The notes beneath the pieces were generated by a model. That model ran no database searches, had not been told where the DNA came from, and saw only the letters and a list, made by a program, of their open reading frames with translations. This document shows, piece after piece, positions 1 to 5,819 of a stretch of DNA of 7,799 bases. The DNA is from DASRVA01 sp035687745. GTDB taxonomy: Bacteria; Gemmatimonadota; Gemmatimonadetes; JACCXV01; JAHWKZ01. Each line of letters starts with the position of its first letter. Position 1 is the stretch's first letter. Position numbers and translations under genes: made by a program. Location: the NCBI GenBank assembly GCA_035687745.1, contig DASRVA010000094.1, forward strand, positions 1 to 7,799. Reading direction: 5' to 3'.

Positions 1-159
1 TGGCGGATCGACTTCACCTCCCGTCTCGACGAGGCCGTGCAGATGCTCCGACTGGCCGTGTCCGCGGCCGCCGTTCCTGCCGACCCTTCCGGCGCAGGCG
101 ACACGACCGCCCCGGCGGGAATGCCGGGGGACTCGGCGCCGGGCGTCCCGGCGCCGTAG
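1..159 (+). CDS. C-terminal 52 codons of an unidentified gene
   Basis: The frame is open from base 1 to a TAG at 157-159 and runs in the same direction as recA. The visible protein begins WRIDFTSRLDEAVQMLRLAV and then becomes a low-complexity tail rich in Ala, Pro and Gly. The pattern of a basic-hydrophobic strand (WRIDFTS) followed by an amphipathic helix (DEAVQMLRLAV) near the C-terminus resembles the end of fold-type I PLP-dependent aminotransferases. That is a weak analogy on about 20 residues, so I do not assign a function. It ends 108 nt before recA; co-transcription is possible, but the recA leader could hold its own promoter. Confidence 0.55.
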   Translation, partial: WRIDFTSRLDEAVQMLRLAVSAAAVPADPSGAGDTTAPAGMPGDSAPGVPAP

Positions 160-267
160 CGGGCTCCCCGGGAGACTGGCGCTTGTCGGTCCCCCATGGT
201 ATCGTAATCCGAAAGAAAACCGAAAACGATCCACGGACGCCCCTGGGGGGCGGGAGGAGCCAGACGG
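160..267 (+). promoter_or_regulatory. recA leader with ribosome binding site
   Basis: This is the non-coding gap before recA. A strong Shine-Dalgarno sequence, GGGAGGAG (252-259), lies 8 nt before the ATG at 268 and fixes that start. An A-rich patch contains the hexamer CCGAAA twice, at 209-214 and 220-225, spaced 11 bp or about one helical turn. A poor sigma-70-like pair can be drawn (TTGTCG at 183-188, 16-bp spacer, TAATCC at 205-210), but I would not rely on it. I see no LexA box of either the Gram-negative CTG-N10-CAG type or the GAAC-N4-GTTC type. Confidence 0.5.
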
Positions 268-1347
268 ATGGAGATCACCAAGGAGCAGGAGAAGGCGCTG
301 GGCCTCGCCATCAACCACATCGAGCGGCAGTACGGCAAGGGCTCGATCATGCGGCTCGGCACGGACCGGAGGATCCAGGTCGAGGCGATACCCACCGGGG
401 CCTTCAACCTGGACGTCGCGATCGGCGTGGGCGGGATCCCCAAGGGTCGCGTCACCGAGATCTACGGGCCCGAGTCGAGCGGCAAGACGACGCTCGCCCT
501 GTCGGTCATCGCCAGCGCCCAGAAGCAGGGCGGAATCGCCGCCTTCATCGACGCCGAGCACGCGCTCGACGCCGACTACGCGCGGAAGCTCGGGGTCGAC
601 ATCGACAACCTGCTGGTCTCCCAGCCCGACACGGGCGAACAGGCGCTCGAGATCGCCGAGGTGCTGGTGCGATCCAACGCGGTCTCCGTGGTCGTCGTGG
701 ACTCGGTGGCGGCGCTCGTCCCCAGGGCCGAGATCGAGGGCGAGATGGGGGACAGCCACGTCGGGCTCCAGGCGCGGCTCATGAGCCAGGCGCTCAGAAA
801 GCTGGCCGGTGCCATCAACCGCTCGCAGACCGCGGTCATCTTCATCAACCAGATCCGCGAGAAGATCGGCGTCATGTTCGGAAACCCCGAGACCCAGCCG
901 GGCGGGCGGGCGCTCAAGTTCTATTCGTCGGTCAGGCTCGACATCCGGCGCGTGGGCGGCGTCAAGGACCGTGAGGAGTACGTCGGGAACCGGTGCCGGG
1001 TGAAGGTCGTGAAGAACAAGGTCGCGCCCCCGTTCAAGCAGGCCGAGTTCGACGTCATCTACGGCGAAGGGATCAGCCGCGAGGGCCTGCTCCTCGACGA
1101 GGGTGCGGACCACAACATCGTCGAGAAGTCGGGCGCCTGGTACAGCTACGGCGAGACCCGGCTCGGCCAGGGCCGCGAGAACGCGCGGCTCTTCCTCAAG
1201 GACAACCCCGACATCGCCGACCAGATCGAGAACCACCTCAAGGTCGAGATGGGGATCTACCAGCCGGAGGGCGGGGAGAGCGACGCCGACGAGGGCGAGA
1301 TCGAGAGCGCCGAGGCGACGGAGAGGGCGGGCAGCAAGAAGGAGTAG
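268..1347 (+). CDS. recA: RecA recombinase
   Basis: RecA is the cytoplasmic ATP-dependent recombinase that coats single-stranded DNA, pairs it with homologous duplex and stimulates LexA self-cleavage. The 359-residue protein has the usual family length. Visible landmarks are the Walker A motif GPESSGKT at residues 67-74, the Walker B strand VVVVDS near 141-146, the loop-2 region around FGNPETQPGGRALKFY (about 204-219), the VRLDIRR segment near 222-228, and an acidic C-terminal tail from about residue 334 on. The loop reads PETQPGG rather than the more common PETTTGG or PETTPGG. The ATG start is supported by GGGAGGAG 8 nt upstream. recX does not follow; instead a toxin-antitoxin locus begins 67 nt downstream, and I see no convincing intrinsic terminator between them. 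Identification is essentially certain. Confidence 0.98.
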   Translation: MEITKEQEKALGLAINHIERQYGKGSIMRLGTDRRIQVEAIPTGAFNLDVAIGVGGIPKGRVTEIYGPESSGKTTLALSVIASAQKQGGIAAFIDAEHALDADYARKLGVDIDNLLVSQPDTGEQALEIAEVLVRSNAVSVVVVDSVAALVPRAEIEGEMGDSHVGLQARLMSQALRKLAGAINRSQTAVIFINQIREKIGVMFGNPETQPGGRALKFYSSVRLDIRRVGGVKDREEYVGNRCRVKVVKNKVAPPFKQAEFDVIYGEGISREGLLLDEGADHNIVEKSGAWYSYGETRLGQGRENARLFLKDNPDIADQIENHLKVEMGIYQPEGGESDADEGEIESAEATERAGSKKE

Positions 1348-1378
1348 GGAGCCTGCGTCCAGGAGCAGACCACCCGGC

Positions 1379-1422
1379 TTGCGCTTTGGACATTGTATGA
1401 TATATCATCATACTATGTCCAA
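1379..1422 (+). promoter_or_regulatory. Palindromic operator/promoter covering the mazE start codon
   Basis: A 37-bp inverted repeat runs from 1386 to 1422, centred on base 1404. Fifteen of the 16 arm positions pair; the one mismatch is T1394 against T1414. The inner arms are GTATGAT (1395-1401) and ATCATAC (1407-1413); the outer arms are TTGGACAT (1386-1393) and ATGTCCAA (1415-1422), so the ATG at 1415 lies inside the right arm. The segment is strikingly AT-rich against its surroundings. A promoter can be fitted: TTGCGC (1379-1384), 18-bp spacer, TATCAT (1403-1408), which would start transcription near the A of the ATG. Ribbon-helix-helix antitoxins commonly bind such palindromes to repress their own operon. 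The palindrome is directly seen; its role as autoregulatory operator is inferred. Confidence 0.72.
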
Positions 1423-1657
1423 GATACGGATCGGCATCACCCTCGACGAAAGCTCCGTCGAGCGACTCGACCGGCTGGTGAACGAGTCCGTATTCGAGAA
1501 CCGAAGCCAGGCCATTCAGCACGCCGTGGACGAGAAGCTCGAGCGGATCGACCGGACCCGCCTCGCCCGCGAGTGCGCGAAGCTCGATCCCGCGCTCGAG
1601 AAGGCGATGGCGGAGGAGGGGCTGGGTGAGGACCTGGAGGCGTGGCCCGAGTACTGA
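1415..1657 (+). CDS. mazE: MazE-like ribbon-helix-helix antitoxin
   Basis: This 80-residue protein is the predicted antitoxin and autorepressor of the MazF toxin encoded next. Residues 3-45 look like a ribbon-helix-helix domain: a beta strand KIRIGITLD, a first helix around SSVERLDRLVNES and a second helix around SRSQ-type residues (NRSQAIQHAVDEKLE). The C-terminal part is charged and acidic and ends AWPEY, a tail typical of MazE proteins that thread into the toxin groove. The start MSKIRIG at 1415 is chosen because the ribbon strand begins there. An in-frame ATG at 1397 would add six residues (MIYHHT) that do not look like family sequence. No Shine-Dalgarno site precedes 1415, so translation may be leaderless. 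mazF overlaps its last 16 nt, the usual coupled arrangement. Confidence 0.85.
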   Translation: MSKIRIGITLDESSVERLDRLVNESVFENRSQAIQHAVDEKLERIDRTRLARECAKLDPALEKAMAEEGLGEDLEAWPEY

Positions 1658-1980
1658 GAGGCGACATCCGGTGGGCCGACTTGAGCCCCGTTCGAGGCCG
1701 TGAGCAGGCCGGCCGGCGCCCGGTCGTGGTCCTCAGCCACGACGTCTTCAACGAGCGCTCGGGCACGGTCATCGCGGCGGCCCTGACCAGCCGTCCCCCG
1801 CGTGCCGGTTTCCCCCTGACCCTGGAACTGGCGAGCAAAGCGTTGCCGAAGCGCTCCTGGGTCAAGATCGGACAGGTTCGCACCCTTGCGTCCGAGCGGC
1901 TCGGACGTCGGCTTGCCCGCGCAACGCCCGAGGAACTCGCGCACATAGTCGACGGCCTCAACGAGATCATCGGTGACTAA
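1642..1980 (+). CDS. mazF: MazF/PemK-family mRNA interferase toxin
   Basis: This is a 112-residue toxin of the MazF/PemK/Kid family, sequence-specific ribosome-independent endoribonucleases that cut mRNA and halt growth until neutralised by MazE. Family landmarks are RGDIRWADLSPV (residues 6-17), GREQAGRRPVVVLSHD (about 19-34), the strand TVIAAALTS (about 42-50) and the C-terminal GQVRTLASERLGR, corresponding to the usual QIRTxxxxRL segment. The ending, ELAHIVDGLNEIIG, is a normal MazF C-terminal helix, so the gene appears complete. I use the GTG at 1642: GGTGAGG (1625-1631) lies 10 nt upstream, and an antitoxin overlap of 16 nt is typical. A GGAGG at 1636-1640 is too close to serve this start. 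The TAA at 1978-1980 is followed in the same frame by the remnant of another antitoxin. Confidence 0.92.
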   Translation: MARVLRGDIRWADLSPVRGREQAGRRPVVVLSHDVFNERSGTVIAAALTSRPPRAGFPLTLELASKALPKRSWVKIGQVRTLASERLGRRLARATPEELAHIVDGLNEIIGD

Positions 1981-2079
1981 GAGCATGGGAAGACCCCCCT
2001 GGAGATGGGGCGGACCGAGGTCGGCGCACGTGAGGTCGAGAACCTGCTCGGCCGGCTGGAGCACGGTGTATATCCTTGA
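1981..2079 (+). pseudogene. C-terminal remnant of an Xre/ParS (DUF2384-type) antitoxin
   Basis: Read in the same frame as mazF and directly after its TAA, 32 codons stay open to a TGA at 2077-2079. The peptide contains TPLEMGRTEVGAREVE followed by LLGRLEHGVYP. This is what I recall as the typical end of antitoxins paired with RES toxins (MbcA, ParS, Xre with DUF2384), where a G-x-TPLE segment leads to a final LLGRIExGVY. The helix-turn-helix part and most of the DUF2384 region, roughly 100 residues, are missing; their place is taken by mazF. The TGA overlaps the RES toxin TTG start (TTGA, 2076-2079), as expected in an intact antitoxin-toxin pair. An internal in-frame ATG at 2005 could still give a 24-residue tail peptide, preceded by GGAG with no spacing. 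Loss by deletion or by module replacement are both possible. Confidence 0.8.
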
Positions 2080-2537
2080 CGCCGAAGGCCTGGAGGATCG
2101 TCAAGACGCGTCAGATGGGGGGCGCCTTCTCGGGGGAGGACGCGCGCGCGACCGGAGACCGCTGGAACAGCCCCGGGACGGCGGTGGTTTATGCCTCGTG
2201 GACGGGGTCCCTGGCGCTCCTCGAGATGCTCGTCCATCTGGAGGGAAGCCGCATCGTGGAGAGCTTCTCGCTGATCCCGCTGGAGTTCGACAAATCGATG
2301 GTCACCGAGCTGGAGGTGAAATCGCTCCCGCCGGACTGGCGCGCTCAGCCGGCCCCCTCATCCACCCGGGCCATCGGCGATCGGTGGGTGGCCGAGGCCC
2401 GCTCCCCGGTTCTCCGTCTCCCCAGCGTCATCGTAGCCCACGAATCCAACTACCTGCTGAACCCCGATCATCCACGGTTCGACGAAGTGAGGATCGGCAG
2501 GCCGCGCCTGTTCCCGCTCGATCAGCGACTGGTTTGA
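2076..2537 (+). CDS. RES-domain toxin (Xre-RES TA family, NAD-targeting)
   Basis: This is a 153-residue RES-family protein. Characterised members use NAD+: MbcT and Res toxins degrade it, and ParT ADP-ribosylates a host enzyme. The sequence follows the family closely: AWRIVK (residues 5-10), FSGEDARATGDRWNSPG (18-34), VVYASWTGSLALLEMLVHLE (37-56) with the conserved Arg29, Tyr39 and Glu50 positions, LPPDWR, then AIGDRWVAEARSPVLRLPS and ESNYLLNPDHPRF near the C-terminus. No frameshift or truncation is apparent, so the protein looks active. The TTG start at 2076 is preferred because it gives the family-standard N-terminus and overlaps the antitoxin stop in TTGA. A weak GGAG (2058-2061) lies 14 nt upstream. 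Its cognate antitoxin is reduced to a fragment, so the toxin is orphaned, silent, or controlled by something else. Confidence 0.9.
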   Translation: MTPKAWRIVKTRQMGGAFSGEDARATGDRWNSPGTAVVYASWTGSLALLEMLVHLEGSRIVESFSLIPLEFDKSMVTELEVKSLPPDWRAQPAPSSTRAIGDRWVAEARSPVLRLPSVIVAHESNYLLNPDHPRFDEVRIGRPRLFPLDQRLV

Positions 2538-2541
2538 GTCG

Positions 2542-3048
2542 ATGAAGATCACGCGGGGGTTCGCGGCGGCAGCGATCCTAGCCCTCTTGGGCACCCCACT
2601 GAGGGGGGCTGCCCAGGATCCGTACGTGTCGCCCGACGCTCCCCGGGACGATCCCCTGCCCATCCAGAATCTCGAGGACCGCGAGGCCTTTCTGAAGCTG
2701 ATCGAGCCGTGCGTGCAGGAAGCGCGGAGGACCTACCGGGAGGCGAAGGCCAGGTTCCTTGCGGGTCTGCCCCCGAACCACGGGTTTTTCGTGGTCGTCC
2801 GCCTTTACGATCAGAACCGCTTCGAACAGGTCTTCGTCGCGGCGGACAGAATCGAGAACGATATGATCGAGGGACGTATCTGGAGCCCGGTCCAGTTGCT
2901 CGAAGGGTATGCCGTAGGCGATGAGCTGACGGTTCCCGAAGACGATATCGTGGATTGGGTCATCACCAGGCCGGATGGGAGCGAGGAGGGGAACCTGATC
3001 GGCAAGTACATCGATCGTGTGAGGGCCGGGGAGGACGCGAGTTGCTGA
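2542..3048 (+). CDS. Secreted DUF2314 (YegJ-like) protein
   Basis: This 168-residue protein has a clear Sec signal peptide (MKITRG, a hydrophobic stretch of about 13 residues, then LRGAA; cleavage near residue 24). Residues about 79-157 resemble DUF2314: HGFFVVVRLYD, EQVFVAADRIENDMIEGRIWSP, a GDELTVPEDDIVDWVI segment with the conserved Asp-Trp, and a final GNLIGKYID. The family's usual EHMWV motif is EQVFV here, so this is a divergent member. E. coli YegJ is a similarly sized exported DUF2314 protein; the function of the family is not established to my knowledge. Cys57 and the terminal Cys168 could pair outside the cytoplasm. It starts 4 nt after the RES toxin stop with no evident ribosome binding site, which suggests translational coupling. 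Confidence 0.8.
   Translation: MKITRGFAAAAILALLGTPLRGAAQDPYVSPDAPRDDPLPIQNLEDREAFLKLIEPCVQEARRTYREAKARFLAGLPPNHGFFVVVRLYDQNRFEQVFVAADRIENDMIEGRIWSPVQLLEGYAVGDELTVPEDDIVDWVITRPDGSEEGNLIGKYIDRVRAGEDASC
3028..3034 (+). promoter_or_regulatory. Ribosome binding site fixing the TTG start of the CAT-family gene
   Basis: GGGGAGG lies inside the 3' end of the DUF2314 gene, 7 nt before the TTG at 3042. It is one of the strongest Shine-Dalgarno matches in the window and decides an otherwise unclear start, because the frame stays open far upstream into the preceding gene. Confidence 0.7.
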
Positions 3049-3734
3049 GAGACGGCGAGCCACGCCAGCTCGACCTTGCGACATGGAACCGCCGCCAGCA
3101 TTTCGCCTTCTACCGCGGCTACGACAACCCGTACTTCAACCTCTGCGCGCCGGTCGACGTGACCCGGCTCCTCGAGCGCTGCCGGGCGAAGGGGGGACCC
3201 TCCTTCTTTCTCGCCTCGCTTTGGGCATCGTTGACGGCGGTCAACGAGATCGAGGAGCTCAGGTACCGGATCCGGGGGGACGACGTCGTCGTCCACGCTC
3301 GGGTCCACGGCGGCTCGACGGTGCTGGTTCCGGACGGGACCTTCCGCTTCGCCTACTTCGACTACGAGCCTGATTTCTGGACCTTCGCGGAGGGAGCCGC
3401 GTCCGTGCTCGAGCGCGTGCGGGTGGAGTTGGGGCCGCTCGAGCCCCGCCCCGAGCGGGACGACATGATCCACTATTCGATCATCCCGTGGGTCGCCTTC
3501 ACGAGCTTCTCCCACGCCCGGCGCTGGGGGACGGACGACTCGGTCCCCAAGATCGTCTTCGGGCGGCATCACCGGGACGGGGACACCGACCGGATGCCGG
3601 TCTCGATCGAGGTCCACCACGCGCTCGTGGACGGGCTCCACGTGGGCCGGTTCTTCGAGCTCTTCCAGCACCATCTGGAGGAGCTGGCGGCGACGGCCTC
3701 GCTACCGACCGGAACGAGAGATGGCGATGGCTGA
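3042..3734 (+). CDS. Chloramphenicol acetyltransferase (CatA)-family enzyme
   Basis: The protein has 230 residues; classical CAT has about 215. It is predicted to transfer acetyl from acetyl-CoA to a hydroxyl of its acceptor, as a cytoplasmic trimer in characterised relatives. Near the N-terminus W15, RR at 17-18 and HFAFYRG (20-26) match the WxRRxHFxFF pattern, followed by NPYFNLCAPVDVT. FTSFS with Ser155 corresponds to the conserved CAT serine near position 148, and HHALVDG (192-198) carries the presumed catalytic His193 and structural Asp197. The TTG start is set by GGGGAGG 7 nt upstream and overlaps the previous stop by 7 nt. Many chromosomal members of this family are not proven resistance genes, so I name the fold and chemistry, not chloramphenicol as substrate. 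The active-site motif is complete, and there is no sign of recent mobilisation. Confidence 0.88.
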   Translation: MLRDGEPRQLDLATWNRRQHFAFYRGYDNPYFNLCAPVDVTRLLERCRAKGGPSFFLASLWASLTAVNEIEELRYRIRGDDVVVHARVHGGSTVLVPDGTFRFAYFDYEPDFWTFAEGAASVLERVRVELGPLEPRPERDDMIHYSIIPWVAFTSFSHARRWGTDDSVPKIVFGRHHRDGDTDRMPVSIEVHHALVDGLHVGRFFELFQHHLEELAATASLPTGTRDGDG

Positions 3735-5364
3735 CGGCATGGACCGACGGACGTTTCTGGGCAGCGGCATGGCCGCGGGGATCGCGGGCGCGATCGGGCC
3801 GCTTCCGCTCGGAGCCTCGCGACCCCGGAAGCCGGCCGCCTTTGCTCCGCCCGAATTCGAGCTCGAGGAGGCGACGATCGCCGACCTCCAGGCGAAGATG
3901 GAATCGGGCGAATACACGGCGCGCTCCCTCGCCGAGGCGTATCTCGCGCGGATCGAGGCCCTGGACGGGAACGGCCCCGCCCTCCGCGCGATGCTCGAGA
4001 CCAATCCGGACGCTCTCGAGATCGCCGACGGGTTGGACGCCGAGCGCACGGCCGGCGGCGTCCGGGGTCCCCTCCACGGTATCCCGATACTTCTGAAGGA
4101 CAACGTCGAGACCGCCGACCGGATGGAGACGACGGCGGGCTCGCTCGCGCTCCTGGGCGCGCGACCCACCCGCGACGCGTTCGTGGCCGGGAGGCTCCGC
4201 GAAGCCGGCGCCGTGATCCTCGGGAAGGCCAACCTGAGCGAGTGGGCGAACTTCCGCTCGACCTCCTCGTCCAGCGGCTGGAGCGCGCGCGGGGGGCAGG
4301 CAAAGAACCCCTACGCCCTGGACCGGACGCCGTGCGGATCGAGCTCGGGCTCGGGGACGGCGGTCGCCGCCAACCTGTGCGTGGTCGCGGTCGGGACGGA
4401 GACAGACGGCTCGATCGTCTGCCCGTCGGCAGCCAACTCGCTCGTAGGGATCAAGCCGACGCTGGGCCTCGTCAGCCGGGCAGGCATCGTTCCTATTGCC
4501 CACAGCCAGGACACGGCGGGGCCCATGGCACGGACGGTGGCCGACGCGGCGATCCTCCTGGGGACGATGGCGGGCGCCGACCCCACCGACCCGGCCACGG
4601 CAGAGAGCCGCGGGCATTCACACGAGAACTACAGCCGCTTCCTCGATCCGCGCGGCCTCGAAGGGGCACGAATCGGGATCGTCCGCGAGAAGCTCTTCGG
4701 CTACAGCGAGGAGACGGACCGGATTGCGGAGTCTGCGATCGAGGCGCTGCGTGAGTCGGGAGCCGTTCTAGCCGATCCGGTGACGCTGCCACACGCCGGC
4801 GAATACGACGACAGCGAGTACGAGGTCCTTCTGTACGAATTCAAGGCCGACCTCAACGCATATCTGGCGGGGCGACCGGGGGCTGCGGTCCGAACCCTCG
4901 CCGATCTGATCCAATTCAACCAGGAACGGCGGGACGAGGAGATGCCGTTCTTCGGCCAGGAGATCTTCGTCCAGGCCGAGGAGAAGGGACCGCTCAGCGA
5001 GGCGGCCTACGTTGAGGCGCTCGAGAAGAACCACCGGCTTTCCCGGGCCGAGGGGATCGATCACGTCATGGACGAGCATCGGCTGGACGCGCTCTTTGCG
5101 CCCACGACCAGCCCGCCCTGGACGATCGACCTGGTGAACGGCGACCATGGCCTCGGCGGCTGCTCGACCCCGGCCGCCGTGGCGGGCTACCCGCATGTCA
5201 CGGTGCCGGCCGGCTACACGTTCGGGCTGCCGGTCGGCGTCTCGTTCTTCGGGCGCGCGTGGAGCGAACCCGTCCTGATCCGGCTGGCCTACGCCTTCGA
5301 GCAGGCGATGAGGGCTCGGAGGCCGCCCAAGTTCGTCGCGACCGCCGAGCTCGGGACGCCGTGA
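3721..5364 (+). CDS. Tat-exported amidase-signature-family hydrolase
   Basis: This 547-residue enzyme of the amidase signature family hydrolyses an amide bond through a Ser-cisSer-Lys triad. Visible positions: Lys126 in IPILLKDNVE, cis-Ser207 in PCGSSSGSG and nucleophile Ser231 in GTETDGSIVCPS, spaced as in known members. The N-terminus has a twin-arginine signal, MDRRTFLGSG then an Ala/Gly-rich hydrophobic stretch, so the folded enzyme should be exported. It is not GatA: it is exported, and no gatB or gatC is nearby. The longest start (3721) overlaps the CAT-family gene by 14 nt. ATG 3727, six nt after GAGAG, or ATG 3739 would also keep the Tat motif. The physiological substrate is unknown. 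It is followed by a GNAT gene through a GTGA overlap. Confidence 0.93.
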   Translation: MAMADGMDRRTFLGSGMAAGIAGAIGPLPLGASRPRKPAAFAPPEFELEEATIADLQAKMESGEYTARSLAEAYLARIEALDGNGPALRAMLETNPDALEIADGLDAERTAGGVRGPLHGIPILLKDNVETADRMETTAGSLALLGARPTRDAFVAGRLREAGAVILGKANLSEWANFRSTSSSSGWSARGGQAKNPYALDRTPCGSSSGSGTAVAANLCVVAVGTETDGSIVCPSAANSLVGIKPTLGLVSRAGIVPIAHSQDTAGPMARTVADAAILLGTMAGADPTDPATAESRGHSHENYSRFLDPRGLEGARIGIVREKLFGYSEETDRIAESAIEALRESGAVLADPVTLPHAGEYDDSEYEVLLYEFKADLNAYLAGRPGAAVRTLADLIQFNQERRDEEMPFFGQEIFVQAEEKGPLSEAAYVEALEKNHRLSRAEGIDHVMDEHRLDALFAPTTSPPWTIDLVNGDHGLGGCSTPAAVAGYPHVTVPAGYTFGLPVGVSFFGRAWSEPVLIRLAYAFEQAMRARRPPKFVATAELGTP

Positions 5365-5819
5365 AGATCGGCTACCTGGCGGATCACCGGGAGCACATCC
5401 CGCAACTCGCGGGGTGGCTATACGCGCAGTGGGGATACCTGCACGAGAACGACTCGGTCGAGCGCCGCGTGGCGCGGCTGGAGTCGCGCACGACCCGGAG
5501 CGGGGTCCCCGTCACGTTCGTGGCGGTCGATGGAGAGACACTCCTGGGCTCGGCGAGCCTCGTCGATGACGATCTGGAGACGCGGCCCGAACTGACGCCC
5601 TGGCTGGCCAGCGTCTATGTGGCCCCCGAGCACCGCGGGCGCGGCGTGGCCTCGGCCCTCGTCCGCCGTGTGGTCGAGGAGGCGAAGGGCTCCGGTATCG
5701 ACCGCCTCTACCTGTGGACGACCGATCAAGAGCGACTCTACGCCCGACTCGGGTGGAGCCCTGTTGAGCGCATGCGGTTCCAAGGCGAGGACATCGTGGT
5801 CATGGCAATCGAACCGTGA
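5361..5819 (+). CDS. GNAT-family N-acetyltransferase
   Basis: This is a 152-residue single-domain GNAT enzyme predicted to move acetyl from acetyl-CoA to an amine. The acetyl-CoA-binding motif A is VAPEHRGRGVASALVRRVVEEA, with the pyrophosphate-binding loop HRGRGVA at residues 91-97. TPWLASVYV is the preceding central strand, and YLWTTDQERLYARLGW (about 117-132) is the motif B region. The start is GTG 5361, whose last two bases are shared with the amidase TGA (GTGA), a standard coupled junction; a partial CGGGA (5352-5356) lies upstream. The frame extends further upstream, but only as a shadow of the amidase. The acceptor substrate cannot be deduced. It is the last gene of the dense run that begins at mazE. 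Confidence 0.92.
   Translation: MKIGYLADHREHIPQLAGWLYAQWGYLHENDSVERRVARLESRTTRSGVPVTFVAVDGETLLGSASLVDDDLETRPELTPWLASVYVAPEHRGRGVASALVRRVVEEAKGSGIDRLYLWTTDQERLYARLGWSPVERMRFQGEDIVVMAIEP

Noticed and set aside
160..267. LexA/SOS box ahead of recA
   Set aside because: Neither a CTG-N10-CAG nor a GAAC-N4-GTTC pattern is present; no claim of SOS control is made from sequence.
1348..1385. Intrinsic terminator between recA and mazE
   Set aside because: Only a short CTGC/GCAG stem with an 8-nt loop can be drawn and no T-run follows.
1397..1414. Upstream in-frame ATG as start of mazE (adds MIYHHT)
   Set aside because: The extra residues precede the expected ribbon strand and are encoded by the palindrome; no ribosome binding site supports this start. 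Kept only as an alternative.
1978..2079. MazF with a natural extended C-terminus through a recoded TAA
   Set aside because: mazF already ends in a normal family C-terminus before the TAA, and the downstream codons match a different family. The shared frame is one of three possibilities and needs no recoding.
1415..2537. TA locus as part of an insertion sequence or integrated element
   Set aside because: I found no transposase, integrase, terminal inverted repeats or flanking direct duplications; the palindrome is best explained as an operator.
2811..3674. Minus-strand open frame of 287 codons opposite the DUF2314 and CAT-family genes
   Set aside because: No recognisable motif, and it is fully antisense to two well-supported genes; codon-bias shadow.
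3499..4617. Very long open frame on the minus strand opposite the CAT-family and amidase genes
   Set aside because: Its product is a low-complexity Arg/Pro/Gly/Ala-rich sequence without domain features, and it lies antisense to two genes with complete catalytic motifs. High GC content makes such frames common.
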